From Arthrobacter sp. Soil762 (GTDB lineage: Bacteria; Actinomycetota; Actinomycetes; Actinomycetales; Micrococcaceae), in assembly GCF_001428335.1 (NCBI RefSeq), contig NZ_LMSG01000019.1, forward strand, positions 186,075 through 250,074: a stretch of DNA of 64,000 nucleotides, in the 5' to 3' direction. Shown here one piece after another: positions 9,229 through 17,523 of the stretch (positions within the stretch are counted from its first letter, which is position 1; each line of letters opens with the position of its first letter). The notes under the pieces are model-generated. The model saw only the letters and a list, made by a program, of their open reading frames with translations. It was not told the DNA's origin and searched no databases. A program made the translations under genes and the position numbers.

Positions 9229-9564
9229 TGTGGCCTCCAAGAAGTGTACGGGACAGATGCGGGAACTTTACCGGTCTGCGGGGGCTTAGTCGAGGTCAAT
9301 TTCGGAACCACTGCATGCCCGCACCGGTCCGGCTGGCGGCCCGAATTCCGCCAGGCCAGACGGCCACGGCAGGGGAGCAAATAGGGGGTTCGGGCTATGG
9401 ACCCTTCGGACCGGCATGCCTAGACTGGCCAGACCTCCAACGCCAGGAAAACATCGAACTGCTCAAGCCACGGGCAGGCCCTGCACCTGGGGGGTTCCAT
9501 CGCAACACTTCACAACTCACGGCTGCCCCACGAAGGCGTGCCGTGCCGAGAGAGGAGAGCACTG
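9229..9564. other. intergenic region upstream of fdhA
   Basis: A 336-base gap between divergent genes. On the plus strand TGGACC (9398-9403) and TAGACT (9421-9426) are 17 bases apart and could be a promoter giving fdhA a leader of about 130 bases. No coding signal, tRNA or clear riboswitch was found; the short frames here lack ribosome sites. Confidence 0.35.
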
Positions 9565-10776
9565 ATGACTGGAAACAAAGCCGTTGCTTATAAGGAACCG
9601 GGCAAGGTCGAACTGATCGACATCGACTACCCAAGCTTCGAACTCAAGGACGGACCCGGCGTGAATCCGGCGAACGTGGGGCGCACAGTACCCCACGGGG
9701 TCATCCTGAAAACCGTTGCCACCAACATCTGCGGTTCGGACCAGCACATGGTCCGCGGACGCACCACCGCCCCCTCGAACCTGGTGCTGGGGCATGAGAT
9801 CACCGGCGAAGTGGTGGAGGTGGGTCCCGGCGTCGAGTTCATCAAAGTCGGGGACATCTGTTCGGTGCCCTTCAACATCGCCTGCGGCCGCTGCAGGAAC
9901 TGCAAGGAACGCAAGACCGGGATCTGCCTGAACGTCAATCCGGACCGCCCCGGCAGCGCCTACGGCTACGTGGACATGGGCGGCTGGGTGGGCGGCCAGG
10001 CCAACTACGTGCTGGTTCCGTACGCAGACTGGAACCTGCTGAAGTTCCCGGACAAGGACCAGGCCCTGGAAAAGATCATGGACCTGACCATGCTGTCGGA
10101 CATTTTCCCCACGGGCTTCCACGGCGCCGTGTCGGCCGGGGTGGGCGTCGGCTCCACCGTGTATGTGGCCGGCGCCGGCCCTGTTGGCCTCGCAGCGGCC
10201 ACCAGTGCGCACCTGCTGGGTGCCGCCGTCGTGATTGTGGGCGATCTGAACGAGGACAGGCTGAAGCAGGCGCGCAGTTTCGGGTGCGAAACGATCGACC
10301 TGAGCAAGGGCGGCCCGGCGGAGCAGATCGAGCAGATCCTGGGCGTCCCGGAAGTGGACTGCGGCGTGGACGCGGTGGGCTTCGAAGCGCGCGGCCACGG
10401 CCATGACGCCAAGGAGGCGCCCGCTACGGTGCTGAATTCGCTGATGGAAATCACCGCGGCCGGCGGTGCGCTGGGCATTCCCGGGCTGTACGTCACAGGC
10501 GATCCGGGCGGCGTGGACGAAGCTGCCAAGAAGGGTGCGCTGAGCCTGAGCCTGGGCACTGGCTGGGCCAAGTCGCTCAGCTTCACCACCGGACAATGCC
10601 CGGTGATGAAGTACAACCGGCAACTGATGATGGCCATCCTGCACGACAAGGTGAGCATCGCCAGGAACGTCAACGCGAAGGCGATCAGCCTGGAGGATGC
10701 GCCCAAGGGCTATGCCGAGTTCGACGCCGGCGCAGCCACCAAGTACGTCCTCAACCCGAACGGATACCTCAACTAA
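9565..10776 (+). CDS. fdhA: formaldehyde dehydrogenase, glutathione-independent
   Basis: A 403-residue zinc-dependent medium-chain dehydrogenase that oxidises formaldehyde to formate with NAD and without added glutathione. Catalytic zinc ligands lie in 'ATNICGSDQHMVRG' and 'LGHEITGEVVEVG'; the structural zinc loop is 'CGRCRNCKERKTGIC'. The NAD motif is 'AGAGPVGLAAA'. The length and the insertion 'GGWVGGQANYVLVPYADWNLL' are typical of the Pseudomonas FdhA type. Start ATG 9565 follows AGGAG; the longer in-frame start at 9538 has none. It is a single-gene unit ending in a hairpin repeat. Confidence 0.92.
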   Translation: MTGNKAVAYKEPGKVELIDIDYPSFELKDGPGVNPANVGRTVPHGVILKTVATNICGSDQHMVRGRTTAPSNLVLGHEITGEVVEVGPGVEFIKVGDICSVPFNIACGRCRNCKERKTGICLNVNPDRPGSAYGYVDMGGWVGGQANYVLVPYADWNLLKFPDKDQALEKIMDLTMLSDIFPTGFHGAVSAGVGVGSTVYVAGAGPVGLAAATSAHLLGAAVVIVGDLNEDRLKQARSFGCETIDLSKGGPAEQIEQILGVPEVDCGVDAVGFEARGHGHDAKEAPATVLNSLMEITAAGGALGIPGLYVTGDPGGVDEAAKKGALSLSLGTGWAKSLSFTTGQCPVMKYNRQLMMAILHDKVSIARNVNAKAISLEDAPKGYAEFDAGAATKYVLNPNGYLN

Positions 10777-10782
10777 GCTCCT

Positions 10783-10828
10783 CACCTGGCCAGCGGCCGT
10801 CGTCGGGAATCACGACGGCGGCCGCTGG
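10783..10828. repeat. palindromic repeat, family S (copy 1)
   Basis: CACCTGGCCAGCGGCCG followed by an inverted arm (CGGCCGCTGG) forms a strong hairpin 10 bases after the fdhA stop. A second copy is at 23683-23725. It could act as a transcription terminator or a REP-like element. Confidence 0.65.
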
Positions 10829-10855
10829 TTTGGTGCCTGACCTCAACCGGGCAAG

Positions 10856-11055
10856 CTGAGGAACGCCGTCGTATCTTCCGCCACTTGTTCCGGGCACTGC
10901 AACAGCACCAGCGCTGCGACCTTTCGTGGGTGGGCAATGGCGAGCTGCTGGGCTACGTAGCCACCGCTGGAGGAGCCGACGACGGCGGCGCTCGGCACGT
11001 TGAGGGCGTCCAAGATCGCGGCGGCGTCCTCGGCCTGTTCCGCCAGGGAGTACGG
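10856..11055 (-). pseudogene. internally deleted alpha/beta hydrolase remnant
   Basis: About 200 bases are closely similar to two separate parts of the intact hydrolase gene at 17520-18341. The 3' end (10856-10908) matches the last codons. The rest matches the segment encoding the nucleophile elbow 'VVGSSSGGYVAQQLAI' and its upstream helix. Roughly 380 bases between them are missing, and no frame is intact. It lies between fdhA and the LacI gene, directly after a family S repeat. Confidence 0.7.
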
Positions 11056-11086
11056 GCATTGGAGTCAGTGACGCGCTGAACGCATT

Positions 11087-11098
11087 GCAAGCGCTTGC
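11087..11098. promoter_or_regulatory. LacI-type operator
   Basis: A perfect 12-base palindrome, GCAAGCGCTTGC, the classic LacI-family half-site pair. It overlaps the candidate -35 and lies 34 bases before the LacI gene, so autoregulation is likely. Confidence 0.75.
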
Positions 11099-11124
11099 GT
11101 TAATGCGCAATGCCTGTCTAGCAT
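11095..11124 (+). promoter_or_regulatory. promoter of LacI gene
   Basis: TTGCGT (11095-11100) and TAGCAT (11119-11124) are 18 bases apart. Transcription would begin 7-8 nt later, at ATG 11132, giving a leaderless mRNA. Confidence 0.55.
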
Positions 11125-11131
11125 GGGTTGC

Positions 11132-12199
11132 ATGGTAGCAAGCGTTGAATTAGTGGCGGAACGTGCTGGGGTCTCCGTATCAACAGTCTCCCGTGCGCTG
11201 CGTTCCGTTCCAGGTGTCTCGACGGCAACTCGCAAGCGCGTGCAGAAGGCGGCCGATGAGCTAGGGTATTCGGCATCCCCTGCTGCGTCGCGTCTTGCGA
11301 CAGGCCGGACGATGACCGTGGGCATCGTGGTACCAGTGCTGGCCAAGTGGTTTTTCGGAAAGGTCATTGGCGAGGCCACACACACGCTCCGGGAGGCCGG
11401 ATTCGATGTGCTCCTCTACGAGCTCGCCACTGCCGGACAGCGTCAGAGGTTCTTCGGCACCGTGCATTTGCATGGCCGTACGGACGGGGTCATCATCATG
11501 GCCCTGCAGCCGAGCAGGGAGGAGCTGGATTCGCTCGCCTCCCAGGGGCAGGCGGTGGCGTTGCTTGGGGCTCAAGCGCAGGGTGCCGGATCGGTGTCTG
11601 TGAACAACGTCGGGGCCGGGCGGGCTGCTGTGAGGCACCTGTTGAACCTTGGCCATGAGCAGGTAGCCTTCATCGGCATCCGTGATGAGGAGGGCAGCAA
11701 TTTGGGCGGTGTGCCGCCCTTGGAGCGGCTGGTGGGTTACCGGGAGGCTCTGGCCGAGGCCGGACTGACCCTGGACGACGCCCTTGAACAATTCGATGAG
11801 AACAGTGTCGCTGGGGGCGCAGCGGCCATGTCCCGCCTGCTTGTCGCTGGACGCGCCCCGACCGCGGCTTTTGTAGCCTCCGACGAAATGGCCTTCGGGG
11901 TCCTCAAGGTCCTCCGCCAGACAGGCCTGGAAGTTCCCCGGGATTTCTCTGTGGTCGGATTCGACAACCACGAGCTCTGCGATGTCGTGGGCCTGACAAC
12001 GATGGACCACGAGGTGGCCGAACAAGGACAGGACGTCGCCCGGATCCTCCTGGAGATCATGCATGGAGGGCAAGCTACCAACCTTGCCCGTCCGGCACGC
12101 CTTGTGGTCCGGGAGACCACCGCGCCGCCCCGTGCCCTGCGCACAACACCTACCGCCCCGGATTCTCAGCATTCCGCCGGACACCCCGGCAAACTCTGA
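11132..12199 (+). CDS. LacI family transcriptional regulator
   Basis: A 355-residue repressor-type regulator. The N-terminal helix-turn-helix reads 'LVAERAGVSVSTVSRALR' with hinge 'LGYSASPAASRLATGRT', followed by a periplasmic-binding-like effector domain ('TVGIVVP', 'DGVIIMALQPS', 'VVGFDNHELCDVVGLTT'). ATG 11132 is chosen because it is exactly where the -10 predicts the transcript start; ATG 11123 lies inside the -10. It is 11 bases upstream of an aldo/keto reductase that it probably controls. The inducer is unknown, perhaps a sugar or polyol. Confidence 0.85.
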   Translation: MVASVELVAERAGVSVSTVSRALRSVPGVSTATRKRVQKAADELGYSASPAASRLATGRTMTVGIVVPVLAKWFFGKVIGEATHTLREAGFDVLLYELATAGQRQRFFGTVHLHGRTDGVIIMALQPSREELDSLASQGQAVALLGAQAQGAGSVSVNNVGAGRAAVRHLLNLGHEQVAFIGIRDEEGSNLGGVPPLERLVGYREALAEAGLTLDDALEQFDENSVAGGAAAMSRLLVAGRAPTAAFVASDEMAFGVLKVLRQTGLEVPRDFSVVGFDNHELCDVVGLTTMDHEVAEQGQDVARILLEIMHGGQATNLARPARLVVRETTAPPRALRTTPTAPDSQHSAGHPGKL

Positions 12200-12210
12200 A
12201 AGGAAGCTTC

Positions 12211-13206
12211 ATGCAATACCGCAAACTCGGCACCAGCGGCATGTACGTCAGTTCGATCGCACTGGGCAACTGGGCCACCCACGGCGAAACCGTGGACCAG
12301 GATGTTGCCACGGCATGCGTGCGAAAGGCCCTGGACCTTGGCATCACCACTTTCGACACCGCCGACGCCTATGCAGGCACCAAGGCCGAAACCATGCTCG
12401 GCGAAGCACTCAAGGGTGTGCGCCGCGAGGGCATCGAGGTCATGACTAAGGCGTTCTTCCCGACCGGCACAGGGAAGAACGACCGGGGCCTGTCCCGCAA
12501 GCACGTAATGGAATCCATCAACGGTTCGTTGGGCCGCTTGCAGATGGACTACGTGGACGTCTACCAGGCGCACCGCTATGACTACGAGACCCCGCTCGAG
12601 GAGACGATGGGTGCCTTTGCGGATATCGTCCGTGCCGGCAAGGCCCATTACATCGGCGTCTCGGAATGGACCGTGGCGGAGATCCGCGCGGGCGCCGCGT
12701 TGGCGGCCGAACTGGGCATCCAGTTCGTCTCCAGCCAGCCGCAGTACAACATGCTCTGGCGCGTGATCGAACCTGAAGTGGTGCCGGTCTGCGAAGAGCT
12801 CGGGATCACCCAGGTGTGCTGGTCGCCGCTGGCCCAAGGCGTGCTGAGCGGTAAGTACGGTGCCTCCACCGTACCGGCCGGCAGCCGCTTCACCGCCGAC
12901 GACGGCGGGCTGAAGACTGAGCACAAGTTCATGCAACCCGAGGTGCTGGAGCGGGTGGAGAAGCTCAAGCCGATTGCCGCGGACCTCGGTGTGCCGCTGG
13001 CTACCCTGGCCGTGGCTTGGGTGTTGGCGAACCCCAACGTTTCCGCGGCGATTGTCGGCGCCAGCCGCCCTGAGCAGCTCGACGACACTGTCAAGGCCGC
13101 CGACCTCGCGCTGGGCCAGGAGACTCTGGACCGGATTGACGGCGTGCTGGGCGACGTCGTCGAGCGGGATCCAGCCAAAGTGGAGTCCTTCCCAACGCGC
13201 GTCTAG
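12211..13206 (+). CDS. aldo/keto reductase
   Basis: A 331-residue NADPH-dependent oxidoreductase with a TIM-barrel fold, of the Kv-beta/YghZ/Tas-like subgroup. The catalytic tetrad is visible: Asp and Tyr in 'FDTADAYAGTKAE', Lys in 'VMTKAFFP', His in 'VYQAHRYD'. The cofactor-binding end 'SAAIVGASRPEQL' is present. Start ATG 12211 follows AAAGGAAG. It is the second gene of a LacI-led unit, so probably sugar- or polyol-related metabolism; the substrate is not evident. Confidence 0.87.
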   Translation: MQYRKLGTSGMYVSSIALGNWATHGETVDQDVATACVRKALDLGITTFDTADAYAGTKAETMLGEALKGVRREGIEVMTKAFFPTGTGKNDRGLSRKHVMESINGSLGRLQMDYVDVYQAHRYDYETPLEETMGAFADIVRAGKAHYIGVSEWTVAEIRAGAALAAELGIQFVSSQPQYNMLWRVIEPEVVPVCEELGITQVCWSPLAQGVLSGKYGASTVPAGSRFTADDGGLKTEHKFMQPEVLERVEKLKPIAADLGVPLATLAVAWVLANPNVSAAIVGASRPEQLDDTVKAADLALGQETLDRIDGVLGDVVERDPAKVESFPTRV

Positions 13207-13274
13207 CGGCAGCCCGCATACGGGCACCGCAATGTCCACCCTCTGGTGCCGGATTTCAGGCCGCCTTCAACCGG

Positions 13275-13793
13275 TCAGACGGTATCGATCCAGTAGCGTC
13301 GTTTGCCGTTGCGGGTGTCCTCCCAGACGCCGCCGTTCTTTTCGATAGTCGCCCGGGAGCCGGTGTTGGTCTCATCGCAGGTGAGGAGAACCCGGAGGAT
13401 TCCCAGTTCCCGGGCCATCGGCAGGGCGGCTTCCAAAGCGGCAGCGGCGTGGCCGCGACGCCTGGCAGTAGGCCTCACGCTGTAGCCGATGTGCCCGCCC
13501 TCGTTGAGGAGGAATTCGTTCAGCTCGTGCCTGATGGCCAGCGAGCCAAGGAACGTGTCACCCTCCACAATCCATAAGTACGTGCAGGGCACGTACCCCG
13601 GCTTGCGCGGGCTCTCCTGCAGGGCATCGTTGACGAGGGCAGCGACAAATCGGCGGAACGGCCGGGCATCTTTGAGTTCTTCCAAGGACCAGTCCTCCGG
13701 GCCTCCACCGTCCCGGTTGGCGCCGCCAAATTCCGCGGATCCTTCCAGCCAGGAGGCGTGATAGCTGACGTCCGGAGCGATGAGAACAGGCAT
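13275..13793 (-). CDS. GNAT family N-acetyltransferase
   Basis: A 172-residue GNAT protein. The acetyl-CoA-binding segment is 'YSVRPTARRRGHAAAALEAAL' without its final residues, followed by 'LGILRVLLTCDETNTGSRATIEKNGG', the typical motif A-B order of the RimJ/RimL-like 'predicted acetyltransferase' group. ATG 13793 sits 6 nt after TACGCT on the minus strand, suggesting a leaderless start; GTG 13796 is possible. Convergent with the aldo/keto reductase. Substrate unknown. Confidence 0.82.
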   Translation of the reverse strand: MPVLIAPDVSYHASWLEGSAEFGGANRDGGGPEDWSLEELKDARPFRRFVAALVNDALQESPRKPGYVPCTYLWIVEGDTFLGSLAIRHELNEFLLNEGGHIGYSVRPTARRRGHAAAALEAALPMARELGILRVLLTCDETNTGSRATIEKNGGVWEDTRNGKRRYWIDTV

Positions 13794-13838
13794 CACACGA
13801 GCGTAGTCGAAGGGTCCGCCTGGGTGGACGGCAAATCC

Positions 13839-14366
13839 TCAGCCGTTCTTGTTTTTGCCTTTTCCCTCGGCGCCTTTTGCCTGTTCCGGTGCAGGGGCTG
13901 GTGCCGGTACAGGTTCCGGCACGACGGTCGCAGTGTTTTCCTGGGCGGCCTGCGCGGCGGCTTCCGCGTCGGCCTTGGTCTTCTCCGCTTCTGCCGCGGC
14001 GGCCACTGCTTCAGCTTCCTTCGCTGCCGCTGCGGCGGCGACTACGGCGGCATTGAGGTCGGCCCTGACGGCGGTGATGCTGGTCATGATGCTCCGGCGC
14101 CGTTCCTCGGAAACCTGGCCGCTGCCGGCTGCAGTCGCCACGTCCGCTTCCAGGCTGTCCAAGGTCTTGAGCGCGGCCGTGTGATCGTTGGCGGCCGCTG
14201 CCTGGCTTACGCCGAGCACGAGTTCCTGAAGATGGGAGGCCGTATCGCGCTGCAGGCCGGTAGCGGCCGGGCCGCAGCCGGCGAGCGATGCCGCCAGCAC
14301 CAAGGTGGCGGCAAGGCCGGCTCCCCGTGCTCCGGCGCGCTGGCCTGTGGAATGGAAGCGGGTCAT
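13839..14366 (-). CDS. Ala-rich lipoprotein next to Ser/Thr kinase
   Basis: A 175-residue lipoprotein: Arg-containing signal, hydrophobic core and lipobox L-A-G-C (Cys about residue 31). An alpha-helical body follows. Residues about 110-145 form an Ala/Glu/Lys coiled coil, then a Pro-Ala stretch 'PEPVPAPAPAPE' and a Lys/Gly-rich tail. No enzymatic domain is recognised. Its ATG overlaps the kinase stop (14363-14366), so it is co-translated with the kinase and may be a partner or cell-wall-spanning sensor. Function not known. Confidence 0.75.
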   Translation of the reverse strand: MTRFHSTGQRAGARGAGLAATLVLAASLAGCGPAATGLQRDTASHLQELVLGVSQAAAANDHTAALKTLDSLEADVATAAGSGQVSEERRRSIMTSITAVRADLNAAVVAAAAAAKEAEAVAAAAEAEKTKADAEAAAQAAQENTATVVPEPVPAPAPAPEQAKGAEGKGKNKNG

Positions 14367-15625
14367 GGTTCCACACTCTTCTGAAGTTCCAGGAGGTGGT
14401 CACCCAGCGTGCCGCTCACCGCGGGGTAAGGCACGACGCCGGATGTGGACTCTGGCGCCTGGCCCGCTGTGAGTGCCGCGGCACCGCCTGCCAGCGCAAC
14501 AAGGATCAGGATGGCCACCACCGGGAGCCGCCGCATCTTCTGTCCCGAACGGGCCGACCTCCGTCGGCGCACTCCCAGGGGGCTGCTGGGCTGATCGGTG
14601 CCAGGTACCGGCCGTGACTGGGCGGCGTTGGCGGAATCCTCACCGTTGGGGTCTTCGTTGGTCGGCCTGGCCGGCAGATTAAGGGAGGGCGACTCTGCTG
14701 TGACGGACGGCGTCCTGAACGGCATGGCCGGCAGCACACGCGTGGTTTCCGGTGCAAGTTCGCCGGGAGTGGATGTCGGCGAGACAAGGGCCTGCCGCAG
14801 CGCCGTCTCGATGTCCGCAGCCGTCGGGCGTTCCAGCGGCTCGATTGCCGTCATCGAGCGGATCAGGTCTGCCCACTCGGCAGGGAGATCCGCAGGAATT
14901 TTGGGGGCGCGGTGCAGCCTGGCCACCGCAGATTCCACAGCGCTGCCGGGGTACTCCATTGTCTGCTTGATGCATTCGAGCAGGACCAGCCCCAGCGAAT
15001 AGATGTCTGTGGCAGGGGTGAGCGGGGAACCCATGGCCTGTTCGGGGCTGAGGTACGCCGCGGTGCCCACCATGGCCCCCGTAACGGTCAGGCGTGTTGC
15101 GTCGTCGATTCGTGCTATGCCGAAGTCTGCGACCTTGGCCCGCAGTGGCTCCCCGGGTCGGGTCTGCACCAAGAGGATGTTGCCCGGCTTGATATCGCGG
15201 TGGAGGATGCCAAGGCCGTGGACATAGGCCAGTGCGTCAGCGATGCCGGCTCCTATGACGGCGAGCTCGTCCAGGGGGACTTTACTGTGCCTGATCCGGC
15301 TGCGCAGGTCCTGTCCTTCGACCAGTTCCATCGTCAGGAACGGCCGGGGCTCATCCGGGATACGTACGTCGACGCCGACATCGAACAAAGTCACGAGGCT
15401 GGGATGGTTCAGCGTCGCCAGCAGCGTTATTTCAGCTTCCTGGCGTTTCAACTCGTCTGCATCGGGGGCCTGGGGTGCGAAGAGCTTCAAGGCCACGTCG
15501 CGACCCAGATTCTTATCCCTTGCACGGTAGACGGACGACATGCCGCCGCGGCCGATCACCTCGCCCAGCCGGTAACGTCCGCCAACCACGTCAATTCTGT
15601 TGGAGCTCGGCGATTCCGCCACCAT
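14363..15625 (-). CDS. Ser/Thr protein kinase, membrane-anchored
   Basis: A 420-residue eukaryotic-like kinase. The Gly-rich loop 'IGRGGMSSVYRARD', Lys in 'DVALKLF', catalytic loop 'HRDIKPGNILL', 'DFGIARI' and the activation segment 'GAMVGTAAYLSPEQAMG' are all present, so it should be active. A Pro/Ser linker (about 275-355) leads to one membrane helix near 365-385 and a short outer tail without PASTA repeats. ATG 15625 follows AAGGA. It forms a two-gene operon with the lipoprotein and likely senses envelope state. Confidence 0.9.
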   Translation of the reverse strand: MVAESPSSNRIDVVGGRYRLGEVIGRGGMSSVYRARDKNLGRDVALKLFAPQAPDADELKRQEAEITLLATLNHPSLVTLFDVGVDVRIPDEPRPFLTMELVEGQDLRSRIRHSKVPLDELAVIGAGIADALAYVHGLGILHRDIKPGNILLVQTRPGEPLRAKVADFGIARIDDATRLTVTGAMVGTAAYLSPEQAMGSPLTPATDIYSLGLVLLECIKQTMEYPGSAVESAVARLHRAPKIPADLPAEWADLIRSMTAIEPLERPTAADIETALRQALVSPTSTPGELAPETTRVLPAMPFRTPSVTAESPSLNLPARPTNEDPNGEDSANAAQSRPVPGTDQPSSPLGVRRRRSARSGQKMRRLPVVAILILVALAGGAAALTAGQAPESTSGVVPYPAVSGTLGDHLLELQKSVEP

Positions 15626-15715
15626 ACCCGTTCCTTCCGGCGCTGCGGCAATGTATATATCAAATCATAAGGCAACTTACTATATTGGCCACTCCGCGAG
15701 GCCAGCCATCACCGG

Positions 15716-16040
15716 ATGGACGTCGAAATCAGGAACCGGCGATGCCCACCCAGAACCAAGGCCCGGTGGCTTGGCGCGAACCTGGTCCTCGCCGCCTCCT
15801 CGACAGTAGCCGTGGCCGTCGTCGCCGGGACCGTAGCCACCATCGGTCTTGCCCTGGCCGGCGCGGAAAACGGCCCGCCAGGCCTGCTGGTCGGCGCCGC
15901 GTTGGCGCACGTCCCGGCCGCCGTCGTCTTCGTCGCGGCAACCGCGGTCCTCTTGGCAGCGGCACCCAGAGTGAGTATTCCACTGGGGTTGGGGCATGCT
16001 GGCCGCCGGCCTGCTCCGGCGCAGCTACCCCAACGCCTAA
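15716..16040 (+). pseudogene. remnant of ABC-exporter membrane subunit, frameshifted
   Basis: An open frame from ATG 15716 resembles part of the large actinobacterial antibiotic-exporter permease, in segments such as 'RWLGANLVLAASS' and 'GAENGPPGLLVGAALAHVP'. Near 15983 the family-like reading shifts frame: the sequence continues as 'WGMLAAGLLRRSYPNA' with TAA at 16038, 8 bases before the channel gene. No ribosome site is seen and it is far shorter than the family (about 500 residues). I read it as a composite pseudogene; a small real membrane protein is possible. Confidence 0.5.
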
Positions 16041-16048
16041 GGTGAAGC

Positions 16049-16924
16049 ATGGACTTTGCGGACGTTGTGGTGACGGTCATCGGTGCGGGACTGATTCTGC
16101 TGATGGCCGCAGATGTCTTTCACACGCTCCTCTATCCTCACGGCACGGGACCCGTGTGCAGGCTCATCATGCGTGCGCTGTGGCTCCTGTCCCGACGATT
16201 CGCCGGCCGGGCCTCCACCGTCGCTGCACCCGCCGCCATGGCGGCGGTGATCGGCGCCTGGGCGTCCTTGTCCATCATGGGATGGGCACTGGTGTATGTA
16301 CCGCATTTACCGGACGGGTTCGTCTACGCAGCGGGCGTCCCCCATGGAGGGGACCTTTCCGAGGCCATGTACATCTCGATGGTGAGCCTCTCCACTGTCG
16401 GCTTCGGTGAGATAGTTCCGGCGGCGCCATTACTTCGGTTCGTCGTCGCTGCGCAGGCCGTCACAGGCTTCGGGTTGCTTACGGCCACGGTCTCCTGGAT
16501 TCTGCAGACGTACCCCGCCCTCAGCCGGCGCCGCGCCCTTGCCCACGAGCTGAACCTGTTCAGGCAGGCCGCCGGGCCGCAAGGCATGTCGACGTTGGAA
16601 CCCGGACATGCCGCTACCTTGCTCGAATCATTCGCCAGAAGTGTAGCCACGGTCAGCATGGACCTGCTGGCGTTCAACGAAACGTACTACTTCCACGAAG
16701 CACAGCAGAGAGGATCACTGCCGGCTACCGTCGCCTATGCGCACCAACTGGCCTCAGAAGCGCAGGCAAGCACGAACATCGACCTGCAATTTGCCGGACG
16801 GATGATGCACGCGGCCTTGGATGACCTGGCCGAGGTCCTCCGCGGAAAATTCGGACACTCCGGCCAAACCTCCTCAGAAGTGTTCCAAAGCTACGAAAGT
16901 CATCACCGGCACCGCCGGAACTAA
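16049..16924 (+). CDS. two-pore-helix ion channel family protein (K+ channel-like)
   Basis: A 291-residue membrane protein. N-terminal helices (about 5-30, 62-85) precede a pore loop with the filter-like 'SLSTVGFGEIVPAAPLLR' and a final helix 'FVVAAQAVTGFGLLTATVSWIL'. T-V-G-F-G instead of T-V-G-Y-G is a known variant in bacterial channels. The cytoplasmic C-terminal half is helical, with no RCK/TrkA nucleotide domain evident. It starts 8 bases after the upstream remnant and ends overlapping the convergent methyltransferase gene. Confidence 0.8.
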   Translation: MDFADVVVTVIGAGLILLMAADVFHTLLYPHGTGPVCRLIMRALWLLSRRFAGRASTVAAPAAMAAVIGAWASLSIMGWALVYVPHLPDGFVYAAGVPHGGDLSEAMYISMVSLSTVGFGEIVPAAPLLRFVVAAQAVTGFGLLTATVSWILQTYPALSRRRALAHELNLFRQAAGPQGMSTLEPGHAATLLESFARSVATVSMDLLAFNETYYFHEAQQRGSLPATVAYAHQLASEAQASTNIDLQFAGRMMHAALDDLAEVLRGKFGHSGQTSSEVFQSYESHHRHRRN

Positions 16925-17523
16925 GGAAGTGCCGCCCGCGATGCCCGTTGAAGAGTTCTCTTGCCGCTAAATAGCGAGCCCGCCGCGCAAGCAATGCCCT
17001 GGCACTTTGCGGACTGTGCCTCCCTCGGGAACCCGAGGTAGCGCGGAACCGTTTTCGCGTAATCACGGTGGGACCGTCCAAAGAGCTCGGCCAGCATGGC
17101 CTCTTCGCCGAGGACAAAGCGGTGTTCCACAAGCAATTCAGCCGGCATCGTCGCGAGGACCCAGGATGAACCGGCCAAGGTTCCCGCGCCCAGTTGGATG
17201 AGCCACCAGCCGACATACATCGGATGGCGGGTGATTGCATACGGGCCGGTGATGACCAGCTCCACCGGCCGCTCCAGCGCGAAGGGGCCCGCCGAGCGGC
17301 GTCGCCGTTCAGCCAGCGCCCAAACATTCAGGCCGACGCCGGCGAGCAGCAGTGCCGCCCCCGCTATCCGGTGGAGGGAGCGGGATCCGGGAAGCGGCAT
17401 TGGACGGACCCGGTCAAGGAGGAGATCCAGGGCCAGCGCGGCCACGATAGGCAGCGGCAGCGGGAGGTTGTCGTAAACCTCCTTCAACCGCCTGGCCGGC
17501 GAGCCTGCAGAGCGGGCCGTCAC
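16921..17523 (-). CDS. isoprenylcysteine carboxylmethyltransferase-like membrane protein
   Basis: A 200-residue protein of the ICMT/phospholipid-methyltransferase superfamily. It has several membrane helices and the conserved SAM-binding motif 'GPYAITRHPMYVGWW' (R-H-P-x-Y), then 'EEAMLAELFGRSHRDYAKTVPRYLGF'. The last about 30 residues look like read-through with no family match, and the stop overlaps the channel gene end by four bases. The upstream hydrolase stop overlaps its start (17520-17523), so the two are co-translated. Substrate unknown. Confidence 0.75.
   Translation of the reverse strand: MTARSAGSPARRLKEVYDNLPLPLPIVAALALDLLLDRVRPMPLPGSRSLHRIAGAALLLAGVGLNVWALAERRRRSAGPFALERPVELVITGPYAITRHPMYVGWWLIQLGAGTLAGSSWVLATMPAELLVEHRFVLGEEAMLAELFGRSHRDYAKTVPRYLGFPREAQSAKCQGIACAAGSLFSGKRTLQRASRAALP

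Noticed and set aside
12166..13239. Long minus-strand frame opposite the aldo/keto reductase
   Set aside because: The reductase has all catalytic residues and a ribosome site; the opposite frame has His/Arg/Gly-rich shadow composition and no family signature.
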